Part shown: in pieces, positions 7,372 through 12,508 of the stretch
Position numbering within the stretch: the first letter of the stretch is position 1
Layout: each line of letters begins with the position of its first letter
Source of the DNA: Desulfotignum sp.
GTDB taxonomy: Bacteria; Desulfobacterota; Desulfobacteria; Desulfobacterales; Desulfobacteraceae
Reading direction: 5' to 3'
DNA length: 12,508 nucleotides
NCBI GenBank assembly: GCA_011390695.1
Contig: JAABRW010000158.1
Coordinates: 1-12,508 of the forward strand
Notes under the pieces: generated by a model
Database searches by the model: none
What the model was told of the DNA's origin: nothing
The model's input: only the letters and a program-made list of their open reading frames with translations
Translations under genes and position numbers: made by a program

Positions 7372-7385
7372 ACAATAAATATTGT
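7372..7385. promoter_or_regulatory. Short palindrome upstream of the GntR gene (possible operator)
   Basis: ACAATA-AA-TATTGT is a perfect 6-bp inverted repeat with a 2-base centre, 22 bases before the GntR start codon. Its size fits a single dimer site for a GntR-type protein, perhaps for autoregulation. AT-rich sequence makes short palindromes common, so this is only a candidate. Confidence 0.35.
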
Positions 7386-7398
7386 GGCCAGTAAAAAT

Positions 7399-7433
7399 AT
7401 ACTTGACATAGATTCAAAATATATGTCAAGTAT
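7399..7433. promoter_or_regulatory. 12-bp inverted repeat in the divergent promoter region (probable operator)
   Basis: ATACTTGACATA (7399-7410) and TATGTCAAGTAT (7422-7433) are exact inverted copies separated by 11 bases. The centres lie 23 bases apart, about two helix turns, so two protein units could bind on the same face. Each arm contains TTGACA, a consensus -35 hexamer, one pointing each way. I cannot assign a convincing -10 hexamer at 16-19 bases on either strand, so the promoters are not defined. The position between a GntR gene and a divergent catabolic operon makes it the best candidate operator of the system. Confidence 0.6.
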
Positions 7434-7490
7434 TTTTATAAATTTTATGCGGCATGCAACGTTGACCTAAATACAAAAAGGGAGATAATC

Positions 7491-7751
7491 ATGGACAACA
7501 CCATTCACACCGTTACCTCACCGGTCATGGGCACTTTTTACCGGTCATCTGTACCGGATGCGCCCCCGCTGGTGGAAACCGGGCAGTCTGTCACACCTGA
7601 AGCCATTGTCTGCATGATTGAATCCATGAAGATTTTTACGGAAATCCGGTGCAGCAAGGCGGGCGTGGTGAAAAAAATCCTGGTGGAAAACGAGGAGCCG
7701 GTCATGAAAAACCAGGCTTTGATGGAAATTTCACTGGGTGAAAAATCATGA
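7491..7751 (+). CDS. Biotin carboxyl carrier protein, short form
   Basis: This 86-residue protein consists of little more than a biotinyl domain. SPVMGTFYRSSVPDAPPLVETGQSV (about 10-34) matches the AccB type, including the protruding-thumb region. IESMKIFTEI (43-52) holds the biotin-accepting Lys47, in ESMK rather than the common EAMK. The N-terminal half of a standard AccB, used for docking with acetyl-CoA carboxylase partners, is absent. GGGAGA lies a few bases before the ATG. The stop overlaps the start of the biotin carboxylase gene (ATGA). With no accA/accD-like gene in the window and PxpBC beside it, this is probably a dedicated carrier for the 5-oxoprolinase-type system rather than fatty-acid synthesis. 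Confidence 0.92.
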   Translation: MDNTIHTVTSPVMGTFYRSSVPDAPPLVETGQSVTPEAIVCMIESMKIFTEIRCSKAGVVKKILVENEEPVMKNQALMEISLGEKS

Positions 7752-9094
7752 CAATCAAAAAAATTCTCATCGCCAACAGAGGGGAAATTGCCCTGCGGGT
7801 CATACGGACCTGCCGGGAAATGGGAATTAAAACCGTTGCCGTGTATTCCGATGCAGACATGGACAGCCTTTCTGTCAAACAGGCGGATGAGGCAGTGCAT
7901 ATCGGGCCGGCGTTGAGCCGGAAAAGCTACCTGAACCAGGATGCCGTCATTGCGGCGGCCCGGGATACCGGTGCAGATGCCGTCCACCCGGGATATGGAT
8001 TTCTGTCTGAAAGTGCCTCCTTTGCCCAGGCCTGTCATGACAATGGGATCATCTTTATCGGTCCGTCCAGCCGGACAATAGCCAGGGCAGGTGACAAATC
8101 AGCAGCCCGGCAGATCCTTATCAATATGGGTATTCCGGTCATTCCGGGCAGTGAGGATGTAATCGCAACCCCGGAGGCGGCCTGTGATGCAGCAGATCAG
8201 GTGGGATACCCGGTGATCCTCAAGGCTGCCGGCGGCGGGGGAGGACGGGGCATGCGCATCGCCAGGAGCCGGCAGGACCTGCTGGCCGCTTTTTCCGTGG
8301 CATCTGCCGAAGCCGGGGCTGCATTCGGCAACCCGGCCCTGTACCTGGAAAAATATATTGAAAAGCCCCGGCATATCGAGATCCAGATCCTGGGGGATCA
8401 TTTCGGCAATTATGTCCATCTCGGAGAACGGGAATGCAGTATCCAGATGCGGTACCAGAAACTCATCGAAGAGGCCCCCTCCTTTTTTGTGGATGACACC
8501 CTGAGAGAGCAGCTGGGCAGCGCAGCCATCCGTATTGCCAAAGCCTTTGATTATACCAATGCCGGCACCATTGAGTTTCTGGTGGACAAGGACAAAAATT
8601 ATTACTTCATGGAGGTGAATGCAAGGGTCCAGGTGGAGCATCCGGTTACCGAACTGATCACCGGCATGGATATTGTTAGAAAACAGATCGACATTGCCGC
8701 CGGAAAAGAACTGGGCCTGGCCCAGGCAGATATCCTTCTGAACGGCTGGGCCATGGAATGCCGCATCAATGCATCGGATCCGGAAGATAATTTTATGCCC
8801 TCTCCCGGGGAAATAACCTCGGTGATTTTCCCCGGCGGTCCCGGTGTCCGTCTGGACACCCATATTCATGGCAGGTATATGGTCACCCCTTTTTATGATT
8901 CCCTCATCGGCAAACTGTGTGTGTGGGCACCGGACCGTCTCCAGGCTGTCCGCCGCATGAAACGGGCCCTGGATGAATTTGAGATCACCGGGATTGCCAC
9001 CACCATTGACTTTTATAAAAAGGTGTTTGAAAATAAAGAGTTTCAAGACGGGAATATTGATACCCATTTTCTGGAACAGATGGACAATTTGTGA
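7748..9094 (+). CDS. Biotin carboxylase (AccC-like) of the 5-oxoprolinase cluster
   Basis: This 448-residue protein is a full-length biotin carboxylase: an N-terminal domain (KKILIANRGEIALRVIRTC at 4-22; HPGYGFLSE at 80-88), an ATP-grasp domain with the glycine-rich loop AAGGGGGRGMR (160-170), and a C-terminal domain from about residue 335 (ECRINASDP; PFYDSLIGKL). It carboxylates the biotin on the carrier with ATP and bicarbonate. Catalytic residues corresponding to E. coli Lys116, Lys159, His209, Lys238, Glu276, Glu288, Arg292 and Arg338 are visible (K117, K159, H209, K238, E276, E289, R293, R339). Two positions differ from the usual QRRHQK: here 233-238 is QMRYQK, so the nucleotide-site histidine is a tyrosine. 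It overlaps the carrier gene by 4 bases. It is a dedicated paralogue rather than the housekeeping AccC, judging by context. Confidence 0.93.
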   Translation: MTIKKILIANRGEIALRVIRTCREMGIKTVAVYSDADMDSLSVKQADEAVHIGPALSRKSYLNQDAVIAAARDTGADAVHPGYGFLSESASFAQACHDNGIIFIGPSSRTIARAGDKSAARQILINMGIPVIPGSEDVIATPEAACDAADQVGYPVILKAAGGGGGRGMRIARSRQDLLAAFSVASAEAGAAFGNPALYLEKYIEKPRHIEIQILGDHFGNYVHLGERECSIQMRYQKLIEEAPSFFVDDTLREQLGSAAIRIAKAFDYTNAGTIEFLVDKDKNYYFMEVNARVQVEHPVTELITGMDIVRKQIDIAAGKELGLAQADILLNGWAMECRINASDPEDNFMPSPGEITSVIFPGGPGVRLDTHIHGRYMVTPFYDSLIGKLCVWAPDRLQAVRRMKRALDEFEITGIATTIDFYKKVFENKEFQDGNIDTHFLEQMDNL

Positions 9095-9181
9095 CACGCT
9101 GCCCTTATGCCAATAACGGCCATGCCCTGATGACTACTACCATTACCATCCGTCGGCACCAACGGTTAAAGGAACTGCAAC

Positions 9182-10297
9182 ATGAAACTGGCACCGTTCA
9201 GGCTTGAACGCTACTTTGCACAACATGAATTTTCCGCCCCTTATCTGCTGTGCACCTCGGATTGTGAAAGCATGGAGCTGCAGGAGCTGCTTGCACTTGC
9301 TCCCGGTGCACAGGAACGGTTCCTGTCGCTGCGGCTCGGCTACACAGAGTCATCAGGTGATCCTGGACTGCGGCAGGCGGTTGCAGGATTGTACGAAAAT
9401 ATAACCGACGATCACGTGCTTGTGCATGCCGGGGCAGAGGAAGCGATCTTCAATTTCATGAATGTGTCCCTCGACTCCGGGGATCACGTCATCGTGCACG
9501 GGCCCTGCTACCAGTCTCTTGCTGAAGTGGCCCAAAGTATCGGTGCTGAAGTTTCCCAATGGCGGGGTGATCCTGCCCACAACTGGGAACTGGATCTTGG
9601 GGTGCTCAGGAAACTGCTGACCCCCCGGACCAAAGTGGTGGTAGTCAATTTTCCCCACAACCCCACCGGTTTTCTGCCCGACCCTGAATTCCTCCACGCA
9701 CTTTCAGCGCTTTCCGAAAAGCACGGTTTTATCATTTTTTCCGATGAAGTGTACCGGGGCCTTGAAGTGGATCTGTCTGACCGCCTGCCGGCTGCAGCCG
9801 ATATCAATGATCGGGCCGTGTCTCTGGGTGTCATGTCCAAAACATTCGGCCTTGCCGGTCTGAGAATCGGCTGGGTTGCTACCCGCAACACCCGTATTTA
9901 TAATGAAATGTCTGCATTCAAGGATTACACCACCATCTGTAACAGTGCGCCAAGCGAGTTTCTGGCCACCATTGCGTTACAGAACGCCGGTAAAATCGCT
10001 GAACGCAACATTCGGATCATTCACAACAACCTCGATCAACTGGACCGCTTTTTTACAAACCATGCCGATCTGTTCCAGTGGTATCGGCCAAAAGCCGGAT
10101 CGGTTGCGTTTCCCCTTCTGCTGAAAGGAAGGGTGCAGGCGTTCTGCACGGATCTTATGGAAAAAGCAGGCATCCTGCTGTTGCCGGGAACCCTTTACAA
10201 TGACGGCTCGAATGCTTTTCGCGTTGGTTTCGGCCGAAAAAATGTGCCGGAAGTTCTCGAAAAATTCGATGCATATCTCAAAGAAAATACCCCTTAA
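9182..10297 (+). CDS. Fold-type-I PLP-dependent aminotransferase (class I/II)
   Basis: This 371-residue protein has the class I/II aminotransferase layout: LGYTESSGDPGLRQAVAGLY (52-71) early on, PHNPTG at 158-163 with Asn160, FSDEVYRGLE at 186-195 with Asp188 and Tyr191, SKTFGLAGLRIGW at 219-231 with the PLP lysine Lys220 and phosphate-binding Arg228, and FRVGFGR at 346-352, where Arg347 would bind the substrate alpha-carboxylate. It is about 30 residues shorter than typical aspartate aminotransferases, with a short N-terminus. AAAGGA stands about 9 bases before the ATG. It begins 87 bases after the biotin carboxylase gene with no terminator between and is followed by one, so it is plausibly the last gene of that operon. 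The amino acid used is not evident; glutamate or a glutamate-derived product is a context guess. Confidence 0.9.
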   Translation: MKLAPFRLERYFAQHEFSAPYLLCTSDCESMELQELLALAPGAQERFLSLRLGYTESSGDPGLRQAVAGLYENITDDHVLVHAGAEEAIFNFMNVSLDSGDHVIVHGPCYQSLAEVAQSIGAEVSQWRGDPAHNWELDLGVLRKLLTPRTKVVVVNFPHNPTGFLPDPEFLHALSALSEKHGFIIFSDEVYRGLEVDLSDRLPAAADINDRAVSLGVMSKTFGLAGLRIGWVATRNTRIYNEMSAFKDYTTICNSAPSEFLATIALQNAGKIAERNIRIIHNNLDQLDRFFTNHADLFQWYRPKAGSVAFPLLLKGRVQAFCTDLMEKAGILLLPGTLYNDGSNAFRVGFGRKNVPEVLEKFDAYLKENTP

Positions 10298-10304
10298 GGA
10301 TCAT

Positions 10305-10347
10305 TGCGCGTAATTCCCCCCGGGGGCCGTATAGCGCAGATTTTTTT
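10305..10347 (+). terminator. Probable rho-independent terminator after the aminotransferase gene
   Basis: Eight bases past the stop codon, TGCGC (10305-10309) pairs with GCGCA (10334-10338). The enclosed segment contains a C6/G5 run (10316-10326) that can extend the structure. A run of seven T follows at 10341-10347. The outer stem is short, so the exact fold is uncertain, but the position and T-run fit the end of a transcript. Confidence 0.6.
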
Positions 10348-10424
10348 ATGAATAAAAACCGCATCATGCGCCTTAACAGGTCGCATTCCTGCGATTCCGG
10401 ATCCCACAAGAAAACTATCCATTA

Positions 10425-10439
10425 AACAACGCTATTGTT
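10425..10439. promoter_or_regulatory. Inverted repeat upstream of the sigma54 promoter (possible activator site)
   Basis: AACAA-CGCTA-TTGTT forms a 5-bp perfect inverted repeat (extendable with one bulge to TTAA on the outside) about 52 bases upstream of the -24 element. Enhancer-binding activators of sigma54 promoters commonly bind inverted repeats upstream. The repeat is short and the sequence AT-rich, so this is weak. Confidence 0.25.
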
Positions 10440-10490
10440 AACTGTCTTTAATCATAGAGATTCAAATACGTTTCCATTTTTATTCCAAAC

Positions 10491-10506
10491 TGGCATATGA
10501 TTTGCA
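10491..10506 (+). promoter_or_regulatory. Sigma54 (RpoN) -24/-12 promoter
   Basis: TGGCATATGATTTGCA matches the RpoN consensus TGGCAC-N5-TTGCA closely: TGGCA with GG at -24, TTGCA with GC at -12, and exactly ten bases between the GG and GC. It lies 107 bases upstream of the FmdB gene start in a 316-base gap, on the coding strand. Transcription would start near 10517-10520, giving an untranslated leader of about 95 bases. An activator of the NtrC type would be required; none is in the window. Confidence 0.75.
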
Positions 10507-10546
10507 AATCAATTTCAGAGACGGAGACGGTATCAACAAGTGGCTG

Positions 10547-10567
10547 TTTCACTTCTAAAAAGTGAAA
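10547..10567 (+). other. Leader hairpin before the FmdB gene
   Basis: TTTCACTT and AAGTGAAA form an 8-bp perfect stem with the 5-base loop CTAAA, within the predicted leader transcript of the sigma54 promoter. It is followed by a run of A (not T), so it is not a terminator for plus-strand transcription. It may be a 5' stabilising element, or chance. Confidence 0.35.
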
Positions 10568-10613
10568 GAAAAAAAAACGTTGAAAAAATACTGATTGTTA
10601 AAGGATAGATCTC

Positions 10614-10868
10614 ATGCCCTTATTTGATTTTATATGCAATGACTGCGGCCGCACCAGCGAACTGCTCATTGCCAGTACCGGTGATGAGCCCAGGTGCACC
10701 GCCTGCGGAAGCAGCAACCTGAGCAAACAGATATCGGCCCATTCCGCCATGTCCGGCCCGGCAAAAATGAAAAAACCCGGACTGGGGGATACGGCCTGCT
10801 GCGGCTCGGCACCCGGACAGGCCTCTGGATGCGCAGGCCCCGGAAGCTGCTGTGGAAAAGTGTTCTAG
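10614..10868 (+). CDS. FmdB-family zinc-ribbon protein
   Basis: This 84-residue protein begins MPLFDFICNDCG, the typical FmdB start (usually MPxYxYxCxxCG). It has a zinc ribbon of two CxxC pairs: Cys8/Cys11 and Cys28/Cys31. After a linker, the C-terminus is rich in Cys and Gly (Cys62, Cys63, Cys73, Cys79, Cys80; ends CCGKVF), as in many deltaproteobacterial members. FmdB was named for a putative regulator of formamidase expression; the general function of the family is not established. AAAGGA lies about 10 bases before the ATG. The next gene starts 2 bases after its stop, and a sigma54 promoter lies upstream, so the two are almost certainly one operon. The cysteine tail could bind metal or a cluster and serve the neighbouring scaffold; this is inference. 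Confidence 0.85.
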   Translation: MPLFDFICNDCGRTSELLIASTGDEPRCTACGSSNLSKQISAHSAMSGPAKMKKPGLGDTACCGSAPGQASGCAGPGSCCGKVF

Positions 10869-10870
10869 CC

Positions 10871-11308
10871 ATGGACAAACTGGATGCATTTCTGGATAAT
10901 CTCCAGAACGAAATTTTCGAAGAAGCCAGGCAGGCCCTTGGGGAAAAAGGATTCCTTCGGTGGCAAAACCCCAGATTCTGCGGTCGGATGGAAAATCCCG
11001 ACGGCCATGGGCGTGTTACCGGGGAGTGCGGCGATACCATGGAAATCTTTTTAAAGTTTAAGAACAACCGGGTATCTCAGGCCTCCTATGTCACAAATGG
11101 ATGCGCCTCCAGTTCCATCAGCGGTTCCTTTGCTGCCGAACTGACCCTGGGAAAAAATCCGGATGAACTCACCGACATTACGGATGAAACGGTGCTGGAA
11201 ACCATCGGCAGATTACCGGAAAAGGACATGCACTGTGCCGGCCTTGCCGCAAGAACAGTCCAGGAAGCACTGAACGATTACATGATCCGACAGCGCAATA
11301 ATCAGTAA
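10871..11308 (+). CDS. Iron-sulfur cluster assembly scaffold protein (NifU N-terminal/IscU-like)
   Basis: This 145-residue protein fits the NifU-N/IscU fold. Three scaffold-type cysteines appear in family context: TGECGDTMEIFLKF (Cys53 followed by Gly-Asp, as in IscU ACGD), TNGCASSSISGS (Cys78) and DMHCAGLAARTVQEAL (Cys122, like the HC motif of IscU). A further Cys37 is present. I chose ATG 10871, two bases after the FmdB stop. The frame is open back to 10694, but that extension lies within the FmdB gene and is Arg-rich without similarity. The N-terminal helix (LDAFLDNLQNEIFEEARQAL) and a longer spacing before the first motif set it apart from housekeeping IscU. It is probably a specialised scaffold for a metalloenzyme or cofactor made under sigma54 control; the client is not in the window. 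Confidence 0.85.
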   Translation: MDKLDAFLDNLQNEIFEEARQALGEKGFLRWQNPRFCGRMENPDGHGRVTGECGDTMEIFLKFKNNRVSQASYVTNGCASSSISGSFAAELTLGKNPDELTDITDETVLETIGRLPEKDMHCAGLAARTVQEALNDYMIRQRNNQ

Positions 11309-11350
11309 AAAATAATGCATGGCAAACAGTTTGCCCCTGAAAAAAAAGAC

Positions 11351-11394
11351 CTGGCGGGATTCTGATCCGGTATTATGGACCCGAACCCCGCCAG
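11351..11394. terminator. Bidirectional terminator between the scaffold and M23 genes
   Basis: CTGGCGGG (11351-11358) and CCCGCCAG (11387-11394) form an 8-bp GC-rich stem around a 28-base loop that can fold further. On the minus strand the stem is followed by GTC and then eight T, an excellent terminator for the M23-type gene. On the plus strand TGACTTTTG follows, a weaker tail serving the scaffold gene 43 bases upstream. A second small palindrome, GGCAAAC-A-GTTTGCC at 11321-11335, lies between it and the scaffold stop. Confidence 0.75.
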
Positions 11395-11418
11395 TGACTT
11401 TTGCTGACTGGTTATCTG

Positions 11419-12081
11419 CTATATTCTGAACAAAGACAGCGGAGACGGGCAGAGCTGGTCCATCACGGTCAGGTCGTTCTTTGAACAATAGCCTTTGGAC
11501 ACCCAGCCCTGGTCATATCCTTTCTGTGTGATGACCTGGAGGTGGGTGTGAAAGAACCAGTAGCCGTTTTCATGGAAATCGCCGATAAAGGCAAACACCT
11601 CTCCTGCGGCAAACCGGTCCCCCGGGGCGGGCAGCTTTTCCTTGTTCAGATGGCCGTAAAGGCTGTAAAAGGTTTCAAAGCCTCCGCTGTCATGCCGCAG
11701 CAGCACGTTGCCCCCGTAATTGCCTTGGCCTTCTTCATACCCGCTTTCCTGGACCACGCTGTCCAGGGGGGCATGCAGCGGGGTACCCAGGTCCACGATA
11801 ATATCCAGGCCCAGGTGAAAATACCGGGATTCTTCCTTCATCTGGGGATAGTGGGACAATATGGTTTCTCTGTCTTCCAGGTAGGAAGCAAGTCCCCAGG
11901 AATGCCGGCCTTTCATGGTCTGGTCCAGCCATGCCTGGAAGGCCTTCTGATCCATCACATCCACTGCATCGAACACAGGGGATCCCACAGACAGGTCCAC
12001 AATCAGGGGATTGCCTTTCAATCCCCTGAACACCGGTGCAATCTCAACATCTTCACAATAGGCGATATACGGGTATCTCAT
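11419..12081 (-). CDS. M23-family (LytM-like) metallopeptidase domain protein
   Basis: This 220-residue protein holds an M23/LytM domain in its second half. HLGLDIIVDLGTPLHA (89-104) provides the HxxxD zinc ligands His89 and Asp93. LYGHL (141-145) supplies His144, and HTHLQV (178-183) is the HxH motif with His178 and His180. These are the residues needed for an active glycyl-type peptidoglycan endopeptidase. The first 85 residues are of unknown type. There is no signal peptide or membrane segment at the N-terminus, which is odd for a wall hydrolase; a cytoplasmic or non-wall role is possible. AAGGA stands 8 bases before the ATG. It follows a partial unknown gene by 35 bases, so the two may be co-transcribed. 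Confidence 0.8.
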   Translation of the reverse strand: MRYPYIAYCEDVEIAPVFRGLKGNPLIVDLSVGSPVFDAVDVMDQKAFQAWLDQTMKGRHSWGLASYLEDRETILSHYPQMKEESRYFHLGLDIIVDLGTPLHAPLDSVVQESGYEEGQGNYGGNVLLRHDSGGFETFYSLYGHLNKEKLPAPGDRFAAGEVFAFIGDFHENGYWFFHTHLQVITQKGYDQGWVSKGYCSKNDLTVMDQLCPSPLSLFRI

Positions 12082-12116
12082 ACCATGTTTCCTTATGAAT
12101 ATCTGTATCGTTTTGT

Positions 12117-12508
12117 TTACGACACCACAAAATCATTGGTTTTTATCATCCCGGGCACAGGCACCACCGGGTGTCCGTCATCAGATACGGTGATATCTTC
12201 AGGATACTGAAATTGCGGATCCATGCTTGTATAGTAGGTATCATCATAGCAGCACAGTTTCACTTGAACAGCATCGCCTTCCCTGATAAATGAGCAGGTC
12301 AGCCCATAATCCACCTCTCCCAGGGGGGTGGCAATGATATACCGGGGAATCTCTCTGCCGGAACCTTCCCGCCGGACTTTGGTGGCAATGTCGATGACAT
12401 CAAAGGAGTCGATGGGATGATCCGTATTCCATTCTGCCTGCACCGGCAGGCCGGCCACGTAAAGGTGGTGGAATTCAATGCCTGCACTGCGCAGGGTATA
12501 GGCCAGGT
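12117..12508 (-). CDS. Unrecognised protein, C-terminal part
   Basis: The minus-strand frame is open from the right edge of the window and stops at TAA (12119-12117), giving about 130 residues of a C-terminal part. I do not recognise the family. The visible part is acidic and soluble, with alternating short strands (IPRYIIATPLGEVDYGL, GDAVQVKLCCYDDTYY), suggesting a beta-rich domain, and has no membrane segment. A GTG at 12458 could be a start, but the frame continues upstream (…LRSAGIEFHHLYVAG), so the real start is probably beyond the window. The M23-type gene begins 35 bases after its stop, consistent with one operon, but its function cannot be stated. Confidence 0.55.
   Translation of the reverse strand, partial: LAYTLRSAGIEFHHLYVAGLPVQAEWNTDHPIDSFDVIDIATKVRREGSGREIPRYIIATPLGEVDYGLTCSFIREGDAVQVKLCCYDDTYYTSMDPQFQYPEDITVSDDGHPVVPVPGMIKTNDFVVS

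Noticed and set aside
8099..9097. A 332-codon open frame on the minus strand opposite the biotin carboxylase gene
   Set aside because: It lies wholly antisense to a gene with unmistakable family motifs, shows no recognisable domain, and reflects codon bias of the real gene.
10547..10575. Hairpin plus homopolymer as a terminator
   Set aside because: The run after the stem is A on the plus strand, and on the minus strand the T-run precedes the stem, so it suits neither direction.
10694..10870. Longer N-terminus for the Fe-S scaffold protein
   Set aside because: The extension lies inside the FmdB gene in another frame and has no scaffold similarity; ATG 10871 directly follows the FmdB stop.
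1..12508. tRNA or rRNA genes, CRISPR arrays, insertion sequences or phage genes
   Set aside because: I found no cloverleaf-like segment, regularly spaced repeats, transposase or integrase frames on either strand.

Overview
The window looks like chromosome from a Gram-negative sulfate-reducing deltaproteobacterium of the Desulfobacteraceae type. This is an inference from gene content: a TRAP transporter, an FmdB zinc-ribbon/NifU-like scaffold pair behind a sigma54-type promoter, and the overall protein style. No rRNA or housekeeping marker confirms it.

Layout. (1) 1-186, plus strand: the tail of an AzlD-type membrane protein. (2) 234-7350, minus strand, apparently one long unit read right to left: a GntR/FCD regulator, a YcsI-type putative D-glutamate cyclase/hydro-lyase (DUF1445), a complete TRAP transporter (dctP, dctQ, dctM), then pxpA, pxpB and pxpC, the three subunits of prokaryotic 5-oxoprolinase (YcsF/KipI/KipA families). 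(3) 7351-7490: divergent control region with two inverted repeats. (4) 7491-10297, plus strand: a short biotin carboxyl carrier protein, a biotin carboxylase and a fold-type-I aminotransferase, closed by a likely terminator. (5) 10298-10613: intergenic region with a near-consensus sigma54 promoter. (6) 10614-11308, plus: FmdB-family zinc ribbon and NifU/IscU-like scaffold. (7) 11419-12508, minus: an M23-type metallopeptidase-like protein and the end of an unrecognised protein, convergent with (6) across a bidirectional terminator.

How it may work. The divergent block resembles the Bacillus ycsF-ycsG-ycsI-kipI-kipA-kipR neighbourhood, with a TRAP transporter in place of the Nramp-like YcsG and with added biotin carboxylase and carrier subunits. 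The window has no dedicated carboxyltransferase for these biotin proteins, while PxpB and PxpC belong to the family that forms the carboxyltransferase domain of urea carboxylase. The most interesting reading is a biotin-dependent, carboxylating lactam (5-oxoproline-like) degradation system with its own importer, cyclase and regulator.

The TRAP-ycsI section appears to have been exchanged within the cluster. It is more AT-rich than pxpABC, and a short stretch between dctM and pxpA reads like the C-terminus of a different, lost DctM. A perfect 18-bp hairpin separates dctP from dctQ.
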